Below are positions 1 to 12,310 of a stretch of DNA of 64,000 bases, piece after piece (position 1 is the stretch's first letter; each line of letters starts with the position of its first letter). The notes beneath the pieces are model-generated. The model was not told where the DNA came from. It made no database searches and saw only the letters and a list, made by a program, of their open reading frames with translations. The stretch comes from Isoetes taiwanensis (Eukaryota; Streptophyta; Lycopodiopsida; Isoetales; Isoetaceae), in assembly GCA_021234155.1 (NCBI GenBank), contig JAJEKV010000051.1:5965944-6029943 (forward strand). Reading direction: 5' to 3'. The translations under genes were made by a program, and so were the position numbers.

Positions 1-500
1 ATTCCAGGATCTTCAAGTTTCAATTAAGTCAGCCAAACTGTGTGTGGACAATTCTGGAGCTATTGATCTCATAAAGAACTTACAATATCATCCACCAACT
101 AAGCATTTGGATGTTCAAGTATGCTTTGTAAGGGAACAGCTTCAAGAATCCAATTTGCAACTTGAATATTGGCTGATGGGATGACAAAACCTCTCGCAGG
201 CTCCAAATTTCAGCAGATGAAACTGCGCTTGGGCATTCAGCCATTACAGTCTACTGCATGATCATTTCCTTTTCTTTCTGTTAATAATGCTTTCACAGAT
301 AGAGTAAAGTCTCAGAAGGGGTATTAGAGACATGACACTTTACTCTATATGACGTGTCCTAATATGACCTAATACATGTGACCTAAACCTAAACCTAATG
401 TGACTATATAGGTCACACGTTCTCCTTTTCATAATTATCACTTTGAGACTTCAATACATGTGCCGTTTACGTGCGTCTCTCATTTGTTCCTTTTTAGGGT
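1..500 (+). mobile_element. Ty1/copia fossil: end of RNase H and start of 3' LTR
   Basis: Positions 1-180 read as the C-terminal part of a copia RNase H domain: the CVDNSGAIDLIKN stretch matches the CDNQSAI core and the PPTKHLDVQ...FVREQL stretch matches the TKHIDIRYHFIREQV block of that family. A purine-rich tract at about 313-321 is followed by TATTAGAGACATG, which resembles a TGTTAG LTR start, and by TATA-like boxes at about 342 and 400. The element runs off the left edge, so its length is unknown. It is broken by several lesions and looks old. The right end of the LTR is not clear. Confidence 0.7.
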
Positions 501-2690
501 TTACATTCAAATACCTGTTGGTATTGTGCTTGTTTGCACGGCGTTGAAGAGCACCAAATTGCACAATTTTGAATGGCTTGTAGGGTACTGTATGAAGATA
601 CTGGGAAGCCCCATTTATGGTTACATATCAAGAACATCTCTGAAAGGAAGGTGGAGATGGAAAAGGACTTGTATCTACTATATGGTGTTGGGGATATAAA
701 GCATATGGTAATTCTTGACAATAGGAGCCTTTTGGGAATAGCTCTGCACTTTGTAAATTATCATGGTGATAGGCAGTTGAGTGCTAGCCGTGTCTACACC
801 ATCACTAGAATGCTAAGAACTGGCAAGTTTGTGCTTTCAATTAGCTAGATTCTGGCATCCAATATCGCTTTGATATCAAAGCACGAAGTGAAGGCAGCCC
901 GGCACCCGACTTTGCATCCTAAAGTGGCCATGTCGAACGATGTAAGGTCGTGTTGTATGGCATCCCAGCTGAGATGCAAACGGTTAGACGACGAAAAAGA
1001 CTAGAAAGAGGTATTGGGATGAGGTCGCTGCTCCTAGAGACATGGATGAGAACTTTGTGGAGGGAAAGGATGGGGAATTCAGGCCCGAGGCCATGCAGGA
1101 GGAGCCAAACACCGATTTCATAGGACCGGACAATGTAGACTATACCATGCCGTGAGATGAGATGGTGTTGCCGGGTGTTGGGGCTGTTGGGGTGTTTATT
1201 GTACGTATGTTTCTTATTTAATTGTGTTCTTGATTGCTATGTTTGCGGTTTGTAGATGCTTCAAATTGTAGGAATTGTAGATGCTTGGAATGGAGATGGA
1301 GAATGGTGGTGATGGTAGGTTGGACATGGAAAATGGTGGTCACGCTAGCGAAGATGCCCGGGTGGAAGTAATGGGTGTGAGGCGCATAACAACGGCGTCA
1401 TCAATTGAGCTAGCGGATGAGCCTTTTGTGTCCCCCCTCAAGACAAACAACGCCGCACCGGTCCCGGCGTGCATGATGTTATTCACAATGCCATGCCTTC
1501 ACTTGTAGTGTTTTTTCAATGGGGAAATGGTGCAAGTTGCTCTTGAAGTTGTTTCCAACATTGTGAACATAAACACCCTTGTCAATCTGGGGCAACTTCG
1601 GTCCCGGCCAACTTGGGAGGCTCTTTGCAAAGATTGGAGGAGACAAGTAGGGTACACATGGAGTGGGAGGAGGTGGAGGTGAGTAGTAGTGAGCGGGGCA
1701 CATGCGACACACATGAATCTTGCCGTATGCGTCTGCTAAAGGAGTTGATTATGATAGACCATTTGGCTTAGGGGCATAATGTTTTAAATGAATATGAATT
1801 AGGTATGGTTCTTTCCGTATTTTTCTTGTTTGCTTTGTTTTCTCATTTTTAATTCACTTTCATTAAATGATGCATTGAGAGAACCAAAGATGGCAAAATG
1901 AAATGAAATGAAAAAAAAAAAAAGTTGTTGAAAATGCTGTTTAGATTGAGGCGGGGAAAAAAAAAGTCCGATTGTGTATTTGGTATTGAGGCAATAGGGA
2001 TAAAGCTTGGATGCTTTCTTCAGATTGAGGCAATGGAGAAAAACGCGGTTGTTTTGTTGGTATTGAAGCAATGTAAAAAAGTCTAAGAAATGAAAAAAAA
2101 AACGAGAAAAACTTGCATGTTTTCTTCATATGCATGAGCGTTTGCTTGCATGGGAACTAGTCCCCTCCTTTAAGGGCGCACAAGCCACCGGAGTTGCTTT
2201 ATGCACAAGGGGTTCGATACCCTAGCTTGTAATTTCTGTTTTTGCAATCCAAACCATGCCATGCTCATTGCGGTACTTCATCTTGATGCATTTCAAGAAA
2301 AAGCACCGCAATGTAAACTTTATATGAACCAAGATCTTGTCATGATACATCGGAAGCGCAAGGCCAATTCCATTTTGTGGTTAAGAAGCAAGCAGCCTCT
2401 AATTTAAGTACTTCTATAGTTCACTTGAGCTTTAGCCTTTTCTTTCGTAAGCGCGTGTGGGCAAGCAAATAATTTAAGTCTGCTATAGTTAACTTGTGCT
2501 TTAGCCTTTTCTTTCTTAAAATCATGCTTATAGGTAAAATCAGGAGGGTGCATATTTGAGTGCACAAAGACGCTGTGGTTGTGGTTTTGTTGTTGTTTTG
2601 AGAATCTTGCTTGAATCTATTTCACGCTTTCTAGTAGATTAGATGATGTCTTGGCAATGAAATTAGAAGGGGATTGTTTAATTTAAAAAG
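501..2690. other. Stretch with no recognisable gene
   Basis: Short open frames occur, the longest being 573-848 (+) with 91 codons, but none has a recognisable domain and none shows splice or start context that would make it a gene. Positions 950-1160 encode a charged, acidic stretch that could be the decayed end of a transposase-like protein, but I cannot assign it. Positions 1780-2130 are A/T rich with short A-runs. At 2205-2225 a GGTTCGATACC motif resembles a pol III B box, but no A box or tRNA fold was found. Confidence 0.4.
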
Positions 2691-2757
2691 CTCATGTGAA
2701 CGATGGCATGCCCTTGTATCTTATAAGGGAAAAACTCCAAAATACCCTTATGTATTA

Positions 2758-2785
2758 CTAGAAAAAGTGCCCAACGTTGCTGGGC
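2758..2785 (-). mobile_element. Helitron 3' terminus
   Basis: Read on the minus strand, a hairpin GCCCAGC-AAC-GTTGGGC (2769-2785) is followed after seven bases by CTAG and then a host T. This is the classic Helitron 3' end: a short GC-rich hairpin about 10 bases before a CTRR terminus, inserted between A and T. The element extends towards higher coordinates, but I could not find its 5' TC end or a Rep/helicase gene, so it is probably non-autonomous. A second terminus with nearly the same hairpin is at 60328-60355. Confidence 0.65.
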
Positions 2786-3460
2786 TTTTCATGGGCATAA
2801 GTTCAAAATTAAATAGAATATAAATTATATTTTACAAAGGCTATGTTTTGACGGTGCCGGGTCAGGTACATATGCTATTCATATAAAACTATGTACTATG
2901 TTCACATTTAAACTAATTTTGCATGTACAAATGTGTGCATTTGATGCATGGCATTACGTGTTTTTACTTAGGTTAGTTAACTTCTTTGTCTATGTAAAAT
3001 AAGATTTGGTCAAATTCACGACAGATTTAGCATAACTAATATATGAAAAAAGACGCATGACAATGCCCCCCTTAGTAATATAGTTCAATGCATGTCCTTT
3101 TGTATACCCCTGACTTTCGTGCAAAATGCCCAGCGTATCAATTTGTTTGTATATTATTATCTTTGTTGAAGGAAAACTCTCCTTTTTTGGGGAGACTATG
3201 TGAATGTTTATATGAGAATTTTTTTGGGGGAAAACTCACCTTTGTGTGAATGTGGGTGGCATGATTTGGACTATAAGCCAATTACATCTAATGCGTTTTT
3301 TTTTTGGAAATGATGTTCAAGAAGCGAGATAAAGCACTATAGGGATTACTTGAAGGCCATGCAATATATCTTGTGCATCTGTATATGTAATTAGAACAAT
3401 GGCATATAATCTCATTTCTATTTAAGCTAGACTTCTATATTTTCACAATAACTTTTTATG
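2786..3460. other. A/T-rich stretch without a gene
   Basis: No coding region is recognised. This would be the body of the Helitron that ends at 2758 if the element is several hundred bases or more long. Two related sequences around GGAAAACTCWCCTTT lie at about 3171 and 3229, a small local duplication. Confidence 0.3.
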
Positions 3461-3463
3461 TAC

Positions 3464-3895
3464 TCATTTGCATTTCTGCAGAGAACATATCCACATGAGA
3501 GAGTTCCAACAAAACATAGACATTCTCTCAGATACCTTATGGGCATTATTAATACAGCCATATTTGGTATACATACCAGCAAGCGTCTTTGCAATAAACA
3601 CGTGGCACTCTTGATTAACATTATCAGGCAACATAGATATATCTGCCAAATTCAAGAATCTTACTTTTGAACACACGGTCAGTGTGCTTATTATATGACC
3701 ATATCTGATTGTTGTTTCATGATTTAAAATGGAGGACACGCCATTGTCCGCGATAATCGAGAGTCCAAAACCAAAGGATCCATGAGATCATCACTTGCCA
3801 TTCTTCAAATGCACAGACACTAAGGACACTTACATATGTCACCTTGTTTGGTATCACACAAATCTGCAACATTTGCATAAAGAGCACGAAATCGA
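3464..3895 (-). pseudogene. PPR (PLS-type) protein fragment, pseudogene
   Basis: Two adjoining blocks on the minus strand match pentatricopeptide repeats of the plant organelle RNA-binding family. The upstream block (about 3790-3885) reads LFMQMLQICVIPNKVTYVSV, a typical end of one repeat and start of the next. The downstream block (3464-3739) contains VFIAKTLAGMYTKYGCINNA followed by HKVSERM and WNSLM, matching the VFVGNALVDMYAKCGSIEDA...SWNAMI consensus. The blocks are in different frames and no start, further repeats or DYW tail are found, so this is a broken fragment. PPR proteins of this class choose RNA-editing sites in organelles, which fits the heavily edited mitochondrial DNA at the right end of the window. 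Confidence 0.7.
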
Positions 3896-3984
3896 AAGTG
3901 CTAATCCCATCAACCGAAAGGTCTAATTGATCATGTCACCGTTGCATTGCTTCAAATCTTCTTCAAAACATATGGAAGGCAATA

Positions 3985-4487
<503 letters not shown>

Positions 4488-4586
4488 TAAAGCTATTCAA
4501 CCAATTTAACCTATTTAATCAAAGCGTAATTTGTTGAGTTACTATACAATTGAATTGTTTAGTCATGTGGCAAACCCTTAGGTTTT

Positions 4587-6145
4587 TGAACCATTGTTCG
4601 GAATATACATAGATGCATTACAAGACTTCATAGCAGAACAACAAGGGGACATGGACGCTCCTACACTAGGGGAAACCAAGGTATCCATCATGTTATATGC
4701 TGATGACCTGAGCATGATGGCCACAAAAAACAAGGGAATGCACAGGTTACTGAGGCTACTAGAGATCTTCTGCGGAAGGACAGGGTTAACAGTAAACCTT
4801 GCAAAGACCAAAATAGTCATCTTCGTAACAGAATGCATTACCAGCCGCCCAAAACTTGGGAGCAGAACTAGAAGAATCAACAGAGTACAGGTATCTGGGG
4901 TATGACACACACGGCACAGGGAAATGGGCTAAAGGGGCAGATACGAGATTCCAATCAGCCATTGGGAGTTACTTTAATATGAAAAATTTCTGTAATAAAA
5001 GCAGAATAATAGACTGGGAGATCAAATGCTACCAAGTTCGAAGGCAAAATGGGTCGTGGACGACGCCAGCTTATATAAATGGAAGCTTGGGGACCAGTGG
5101 TTAATGACAAGAAATGTGAAAAGCGAAGAAGGATCCTCGACAAAGGGCATAAACAGGAATTTAAGTTGAGAACAAATACACCACTAACAGCCATAGTATA
5201 CGAGACATGGCAGAAACCAATGGAGGTGAGGGCATGGGAGAAGACTATCAGATATCTCATAAGAGACAATGCAGGTGGGAAACCAAATAAATTATCGAGT
5301 ATCACAATCAGCGAATCAGCAAAAACACACATCATCGCGAGCAGCGGATGGTTTAAGGACGTGGCAGTGTGGACCAGAGAAATGGGGATGAACCTGAGCG
5401 ACCTGGTAAACGAAGGTAAATGGAATGAGGACTGGGCAGACAGGCTACGCGAGCATGGCTGCAAAAACACACAGGACCCAAGACACTTTGGCTTATGACA
5501 GTCTTCAATCCAGAACAACAGATAGGACAACAAATGTACCAAGATAATCGACTAGGGAAGACAAGGAGAGATATCGTAGCGAGATTTAGGATGGAGAGCC
5601 ATGATCTAAGAATTGAAAAGGACAGATGGAGAAGAGTAGAGAAAGACGACCGGATATGCAAAATTTGTGACAGTGGGAAAGTGGAGGATGAGAATCACAT
5701 GCTCAATGAGTGCCCAATATATGGAGACATCAGAAACAAATACAGAAACATAAGATGGGGCCAGCCCGTACACGCCATGATGATAAGGACAGAAACAATG
5801 AGAGATTTGGCAGACGCAATACGGGAGATGATGACCAGACACCGGGAAGTACACAAAGAAAAAGGGCTTGTGATATGAGCCGCCCGAGAGGCGAGTCGTA
5901 GCTGCCCAAGAAATGCTCAGCTTAAAGCTGATTGATAACGATGCATCACTGCACGGCCATGATGCCGACTCAAAGCGGGATGCCGGTATTAATAGAAAAA
6001 AGGAAGCCTTCAGAAAAGGCTACAATAAACCAGCATGATGTGTTAGTAGCACCCATTAGGGAGCTCGCCCATGGTACATAAGTCCAGAGGCCTCAGGGCA
6101 CAAGGGACAATAATGTATATTCTATTCTATTCTATTCTATTCTAT
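4587..6145 (+). mobile_element. 5'-truncated LINE (family A): RT C-terminus, zinc finger, microsatellite tail
   Basis: Translation starts abruptly inside the reverse transcriptase at PLFGIYIDAL, then gives YADDLSMMA (the catalytic YADD box, about 4696-4722) and VNLAKTKIVIF. The rest of the C-terminal region is spread over three further frames (4856-5104, 5079-5498, 5495-5878), so at least three frame changes have broken it. The last frame has a Cys-His knuckle, CKICDSG...ENHMLNECP, at the usual place near the end of LINE ORF2. A 3' UTR of about 240 bp leads to a (TTCTA)n tail at 6117-6145. The same family appears nearly full length at 55361-59390 (shared VN[LI]AKTKI[VM]IF and knuckle). No clear target duplication was found. 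Confidence 0.8.
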
Positions 6146-6328
6146 ATCCATTATAGAAAAATCCTTAACACTAGAGTTTGTCCCTTGATGGACCATAAAT
6201 GGTTCATTTGTGCAGTTTTCGAGGCAGGGGTTTTTTAATCCTAGTAGTAATGATTGTACTAGCCCATTGATGACCTATTGGTCTCCGTGGACGTTAAAAA
6301 ATCTATTCTATTCTATTCTATTCTATTT
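6117..6328 (+). repeat. Two (TTCTA)n tracts flanking 155 bp
   Basis: Tracts of five to six TTCTA units occur at 6117-6145 and 6302-6328. The first ends the LINE at 4587. The second, with the same unit, may be the tail of a second truncated copy or a duplicated tail. Confidence 0.85.
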
Positions 6329-9300
6329 AAAATTCATATAAAATCAATGGTATAAAATTCAGTTAAACCCTTTCTACACGTTATTACATGGCAATCATGT
6401 ACCAAATCCAGTCCTATCCTTATGCCGTCGACAATCCCATCCATGCCTTGCAGCCTTTCAATTTTTTGGAAAGCCGTTTTTTTTTTTCATTTTTTTTCTT
6501 TTTTAGCACACCAGCCCTACCGGGCCTACAGCCTTTTCTCAAATTCTAGCCTATCCACGTGTAATTTCCATGTCATCAAAATCTGATGTGCCTTATTTTG
6601 GACCGTCAGATCTTTTCTTTCACAAATCTAAGGCGAGGGAAATTAGAAAAAGACCCCCTAAAATAGCAACAGAGATGGGAGGAGGCGCGATTTTCCCCGA
6701 GCTCACTTCCCCGGATCCTTAGTTTTCTCTTCGTTTTCTTTAAACTACGATTTTTCGAGTATCTCCGTTTCTCTGTTTGTCCGTCGCTTGCTACATTTTC
6801 CCGAGTTCTATTTCTTCTAAGGCATACAATTCATGCTCTTTCTAGGGTTGTTGTTGGCAAAATAACACCTCCTCGATAATCGGCATCCACTTTGGGTTCC
6901 GCAGTTTAACAAAGAAAAGGTTTGATTCTTAGGGTCGGCCCGGAAAGAGCATATCGCTTTTTTTTTCGGTTTTTGGGGTCGCATCCAGCCAGAGAGTAGT
7001 TTGTAGCCTTTTGTGAAGGACGAACCGAGTTTCGTTGGTGCAAGACAAGCCATTTCTTATCCCAAACACGCCATCGTGTCGAACTAGGTTTTCACCGGTG
7101 ATTTAAAGAGATTTTGTTCCTCCGGTTTTGCGGCTTTGCGGTAAGTAAGCAGACCGCTACCCCAAAAGGAATCGGCTTTAGGAGAGTTTGTTTTGGCGGT
7201 ACGTAAGAAAGGTTTTGATCGGATCCTTCTCGAAGCGATCTTGTTGATGGCTGACCGGTGCCAAGAAATCGCCAATCCAGGATCAACAATTATCTCCATG
7301 TTTTCCAATACCAGGTTATGTGGACATTATTTTTTTCAAAAGAGTTGTATGTGCATGCCAACATGGGACATTTAAGGAAGCTTTGCGCTCTTTATAGAAA
7401 TGGATCGGAAGAATGTAGTTTTAAGAAGATCACGATGTTGCACATGATTTCATGCTCCATATGAAGTGCCTCGATCCTAATTCAAAAATAAAACTCGTGA
7501 GGACTCAAGGGTGAGGTTGCGTTCGACAGAAGGAATAATGAGTCTCTTGCTTCAGCTTCATGTCTGTTTTTCTGTGCTGTGCATTATATGTTGTTTGAAA
7601 ACTCTTTATGCTGTGTATTTACTATTGGTTTGATAAAATTGGAAGGAATTTAAACGTTGTAGTATTGGCTGTGTGAACTAGTTTTTAAATTCTAGTAGGA
7701 CTAGTTGTACCTTTGTTAGGATCTGAAAGTTCTAGTGAAATTGGTAATCCTTGTGCTACTTGCTATTGGTTTGATGGAATTGCAAGCAATTTAAATGTTG
7801 TAGTATAAAATTTTGTATGAATTAGTTTCTAATTTTTAATAGGACTACTTATTGATTATGTAATGAAATCGACATGGTGGCGGATGGCAGCCTCGGATGC
7901 ACAAATATAAAAAGAAGGTCTCGAACACTTTGTCGCCAAAGAAAGGAAATAGCGCATCATGTTGCATATTAGCTGAGGAATACAAGCTGGTTACAAACTT
8001 CAAAGTAAGGGCTGCACAGACTTCAAAGTTCGGACCCATCTTTCTTGCTTTCAGACCCATCTTTGCAGCTGGAGTTTCAGAATTGACACTTCTCGTCATC
8101 TTCCTTCAAAGGTTCTTTGCCTCGACCATTTTCTTAGCAAACGTCACTCTTCATCCGAATCAAGCCCATGGGTAAGATAAGAAAAAGGTTAGGCAAAATT
8201 GATTTGCCGGATGGCTTTTAATTTGCATTAGTCTCATATATGTGCGGACTTATAACTTGCGACCAACCCGATAACTTGCTACCATCTAACCTGAATTACA
8301 AGACTATGTGAAGGAAATTCACAATTTACAATGTAATATGAAGAAGTCGCCTTACGGAGTTAAGTGAAAACAAGAAACACAAGGTGCGGTTTCCTTTCAA
8401 TTGCATATAACTTGGGATTATAATGCGAGGTTGAGTTCTCAAATCCATTTGCTTGTTAAATCGGTGCGGCAGTTCAAGTGTGTAGCTTCTTTAAAGCCTC
8501 CCTGTAGTGTGGCCTCCTCCGGGTTGGCATTTGCTTGTCATGACTTTTTAAATTTGATTTATTATCAGTTGTACGCCAGAGATCGTCTAGGCATATGAAT
8601 ACTTTGACAGTACAACTCATGCTCCTCCACTGTAGTTGTTATTTTTTGCAAGCATCTATCATTGGATAGAGATCTCCAAATTTTTGCAATCTTTGTGAGT
8701 TTTTAACCCCTTCTAGTTTTTCCTTCTCAAATTGTATAGGACGTTTTTGCCTTCTTGTAATTATAGATTTCTTCATCGAAGCATGATTTAATATTAGTGA
8801 CAGAACTCGCCATAACTTCATTACGGTAATTCATGCAAACAACTTACCAAGATTTATGGTTTGAAATGATCCTCCCTAGAGCAAATCTTCAACGCTATGA
8901 TGGATTCAAAGCAATAATTCGTGAACCAATCCTTTTCTAGGCCCACAGGACCAACAACAACACCGCTCGAGAGCATTACAACATTGCGTAAAATGAATAA
9001 AATAATGCAAAAGTGGACCTGCATGCCGAGCACTCTTATGCCAAGAAAGGAACAAAAAGTTCTCAGGCATGGCATTTCCTGTCAACATGTTCTTATTTTT
9101 TTCTCGCATGGGACATAACACCTTAGCTTTAAGGAGAAGGCTGTGCAAATGTCTTATTCAGTTCATGCTAATATATTACTTTCCATTCTTTCATATTTTA
9201 GCATATGAAATCCTACAAACTATCTACAATCCTTGCCTTTGTCAGTTTGATAAGCTAGTTATGCATGTGTCTATGGAATGCATCGTGTTTTCGTTGTTTA

Positions 9301-9360
9301 GCATAAGATGATTTTGGACTACCATCTGACACATTGAAGATAATAAAAGTTTGTTTGCCT
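6329..9360. other. Long stretch without a recognisable gene
   Basis: Positions 6480-7150 are pyrimidine-rich and then mixed, resembling a promoter and 5' UTR, but no supported reading frame follows; the best frame (7193-7375, +) has no known domain. Positions 6487-6590 resemble 23250-23330 (both have a T-run, AGC[GA]CA[AC]CAGCC and TAGCCTATCCACGTGT), so this is a dispersed repeat. Positions 7590-7830 hold a loose duplication of TATTGGTTTGAT-containing sequence (about 7623 and 7766). A few open frames of 60-90 codons between 7845 and 9311 are unassigned. Confidence 0.35.
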
Positions 9361-9363
9361 CAG

Positions 9364-9731
9364 AGATCTCAGCAATAACAAACTCGAAGGTTCTCTTCCA
9401 ACTATCCTTAAAAACCTCTCATTTATTGGAAGACTGTATGGTTCAGAGATTCCTTTTCCATGTGCAAAGATCTTTATTGTGTCTGACATGCAAATTTATA
9501 CAGATATCTCCATTGTAACATGCTTAACGGACCTGAACAATGCTTAACGGACCTGAACTTGGAAATATGACAAGGCTCTGTTATTTGTAAGCTCAATTTT
9601 CCAAAGTTGTAAGATACCAGTAGATGGTTGGTTACTAACTGGTTTTCTATCTTGGACAGGCAGTTGAATAACAATCACTTGACTAGGCAGATTCCTCCTG
9701 AGATTGGATTTGTATTTTATCTTCAGGGCAT
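9364..9731 (+). pseudogene. LRR receptor-kinase-like gene fragment: two 72-nt LRR exons
   Basis: Two blocks each of exactly 72 nt are bounded by splice signals: 9364-9435 (CAG before, GTATGG after) and 9660-9731 (ACAG before, GTAAAC after). Both start at the third codon position and end after the second, so the introns are phase 2. They read DLSNNKLEGSLPTILKNLSF and QLNNNHLTRQIPPEIGFVF, clean 24-residue plant leucine-rich repeats. One repeat per 72-nt exon with phase-2 introns is typical of several plant LRR receptor-like kinases. A weaker block TNLFQNKLPNAQ lies near 9928. No signal peptide, transmembrane or kinase exon was found within several kb, so this is probably a remnant. Confidence 0.72.
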
Positions 9732-12295
9732 GTAAACATGTTATAGAACTACCTTTTTCACTTTATGTGGTAATCATTCTTATTGTCTTGGCATTGATAT
9801 TTATTTTGAAACTATGCTAATTCAACAAAACTCTGAAACGTTGTGGTGATGAAGTAGTGCTGGTGTTGATAACCAAATAAACCCTGGGCATCGTGTCCAG
9901 GATTGGCGGCTCTTAATTGTGACTAACTTATTTCAAAACAAACTACCAAATGCTCAATAGATGTGAGGTTAAGAACATCTACTATTTGTATGTATATCAT
10001 GGCATAGCCAGCATGTGCCTTGCTTTTTGTGCACATGCCATCTAGGGCATTGCTTTTGCTTTAAGCGAGGGGTTTGCACATTTTTTTGACCAAGTTGCTT
10101 GATAAGTTGATCTTGCAATTACCAATTCATCTCTACTTTTAAAAAATTGCATTTCCCCTTCCCATTATTGAAACTAGGTATATGCCTTTAAATGCGATAT
10201 AATGGCAAGTTGGCTAAGTCCAACAGTTGAAATTCTCTAGACTAGCTTAATTTAGACCTGTAGCCAGAGTACGTATCAGCAAAATTTGAGGTGGCACAAG
10301 ATAAGACCGTTATATTCTCTATTTTATGATCCCTAGACTTTTTTTTTTTTTTTTTTTTTTTTGCCTAACAACTTTAACCTTCTAAATGGCTTTGACTTTG
10401 ACTTTAAATAAAGGATAAAAGATTAGCCAACAATCGCAGTCTAGTGATATCAAGCCTCAATAAAATCTTAAAAAAGTCTTACCTTGCTAAAGCCTTCTGG
10501 TGTGCCTTTTGCTAGTTTTTTTTTTTCCCCCTTTTGGAGACCAACAACAAATCATACAAGAAAACCATAGATAGAATAAAAATACTAAGACTCCAAAATC
10601 TCCAAAATAGCCTAAGGTTAATAATATTTGAACCAATAAATTTCCCCTTTTCCAACAAAGGAGCAAGATAATCTTCACGAATAGTAAAGATGACAAGTGG
10701 ATGAATTACTTAAGAAACAGTTAGGTTAAGCTAAAGGACAATATATGCACAATAAAGTAATCTGACTTGTCTCATAAGATTAACCAACCTCTGGCCAACT
10801 TGCCACTAGGGCTAAATCTCATGGACAAAAAAACAATTCTCATGAGAACTCTCATCATGCATCCAAACCGCCGGTTCAACAGAAAAAGAGAAGGAAACTA
10901 CTGAGACGAAGAAGAAATGCCGATTTGAGAAGCTAAAGAAAACTCCTACTATAAAAACCTAAACCAGATATCCAAAACTGCATGCAAAACATGCATGCAT
11001 GCATGTTCTTCCTCATGAGAATCGCGATCCAACGGTGTGGGTCGATTAGCATTATAGTATGATTGAATGGCTAACCAAACATTAACTGACCAACACAACA
11101 TGTGAGAGTTTCCAATGCAGCACCCATACACCCATGGCCATACAAAGATTTAAACCCAACAATCCAAAATTATTTGTCTCAAGTATTGTCCCGAAAATCG
11201 ATACAAAATACAAAATGGGAATGTACCAATATAGAAAGCCGCAATGCGGATTTGTAGTATGTTAATCTATGCAATCAACTAATCCTATGAGTGGAACATG
11301 GTCTATTAGCAAATATGATAGCACCATTGAAGAGTGAAAGATGCCCCCTATCTCTAGCATACAACTTAAGATAAGATAAGAAACATACTATTTGTGTTAG
11401 ATTCTCCCACATCTTGACATCCACAACTTGCATCCAACAATCTAGTCATCAACTGACCAATGTCCCCAAATTTAGAATTGAAGTGAAATGAATTAACTTA
11501 TATTGTCCATGGGGATCAAAAGGTTTATGAGACCCAATAGAAGAAAGAGCACCATAAGCCCAGTACTATCTAGAGTTATAACACCCTCGCCCTGAAGGAT
11601 TTTCAAGGGAAAATTTGTAGTAGTAAAAGTTCATTGATAAACTGTACATTTGTACTTGTCAATTTGGTGATGCAGGATATATTTGATCTCGCCTGTCAAG
11701 AACCTGCAAAATATAGAATGATAATGCCAATGCTCTTGGCATCTGCAAGAGCATGTGTAATGGCAGATTAGGTATAACCAAGCCAATATATTGTGCTCGA
11801 ATACTCATACAATAGTAATGATGTTCAAATAGAAGCATAACAATGAAATAGTGACATTCTCATTTCCAAATAGATTTTGGCTTCAGTATACAAAGATCTT
11901 ACTAAAGTTCATGCATGTAAAAAAAAAAAAAAAAAAAAAACTGGAATCATTGTTATCCAATTTTTCAAAATCTCTCAAGTAACCAATTAACCATCAATAT
12001 ATTTTGCTTCCTAACTGATTAAAGTCAGGGCTATTTTCTATTTCCTGTTCAAGTTAATTAATCCCTAAAGAGCTCACATTCTTATCATAATCAAACCAAT
12101 TCCTTTTGTCTCAGTGATCCAAATTAGTTGGTTTAATTGCAATAGTCACAATTCCAGTGAAAGAATCTGAAGAAAATAACCTCAACTTTGCAGAATGCAT
12201 TAGAATTCATGACAAGCTTAGTAAGTCCAACTCCTTTAGGCACTTCTATAAAGGTAATATGTAGACTATTGGTGTTGCATATAGTGTGCGACAAT
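9732..12295. other. A/T-rich stretch without a recognisable gene
   Basis: No coding region could be assigned. Homopolymer runs occur at 10339-10362 (T) and 11919-11940 (A). At 10501-10526, TGTGCCTTTTGCTAG runs into a T-tract, the same junction that precedes the LINE tail at 25951-25980. Read on the minus strand this could be the poly(A) end of a short retrotransposed piece (about 10515-10700). An ATGCATGCATGC run lies at about 10992. Confidence 0.35.
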
Positions 12296-12310
12296 AAGTA
12301 ATATTTAGCA

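Noticed and set aside
371-390. CCTAAAC-type telomere-like repeats
   Set aside because: Only two to three units, located within a copia LTR.
2195-2235. SINE from a B-box-like GGTTCGATACC
   Set aside because: No A box at the right distance, no tail and no target duplication.
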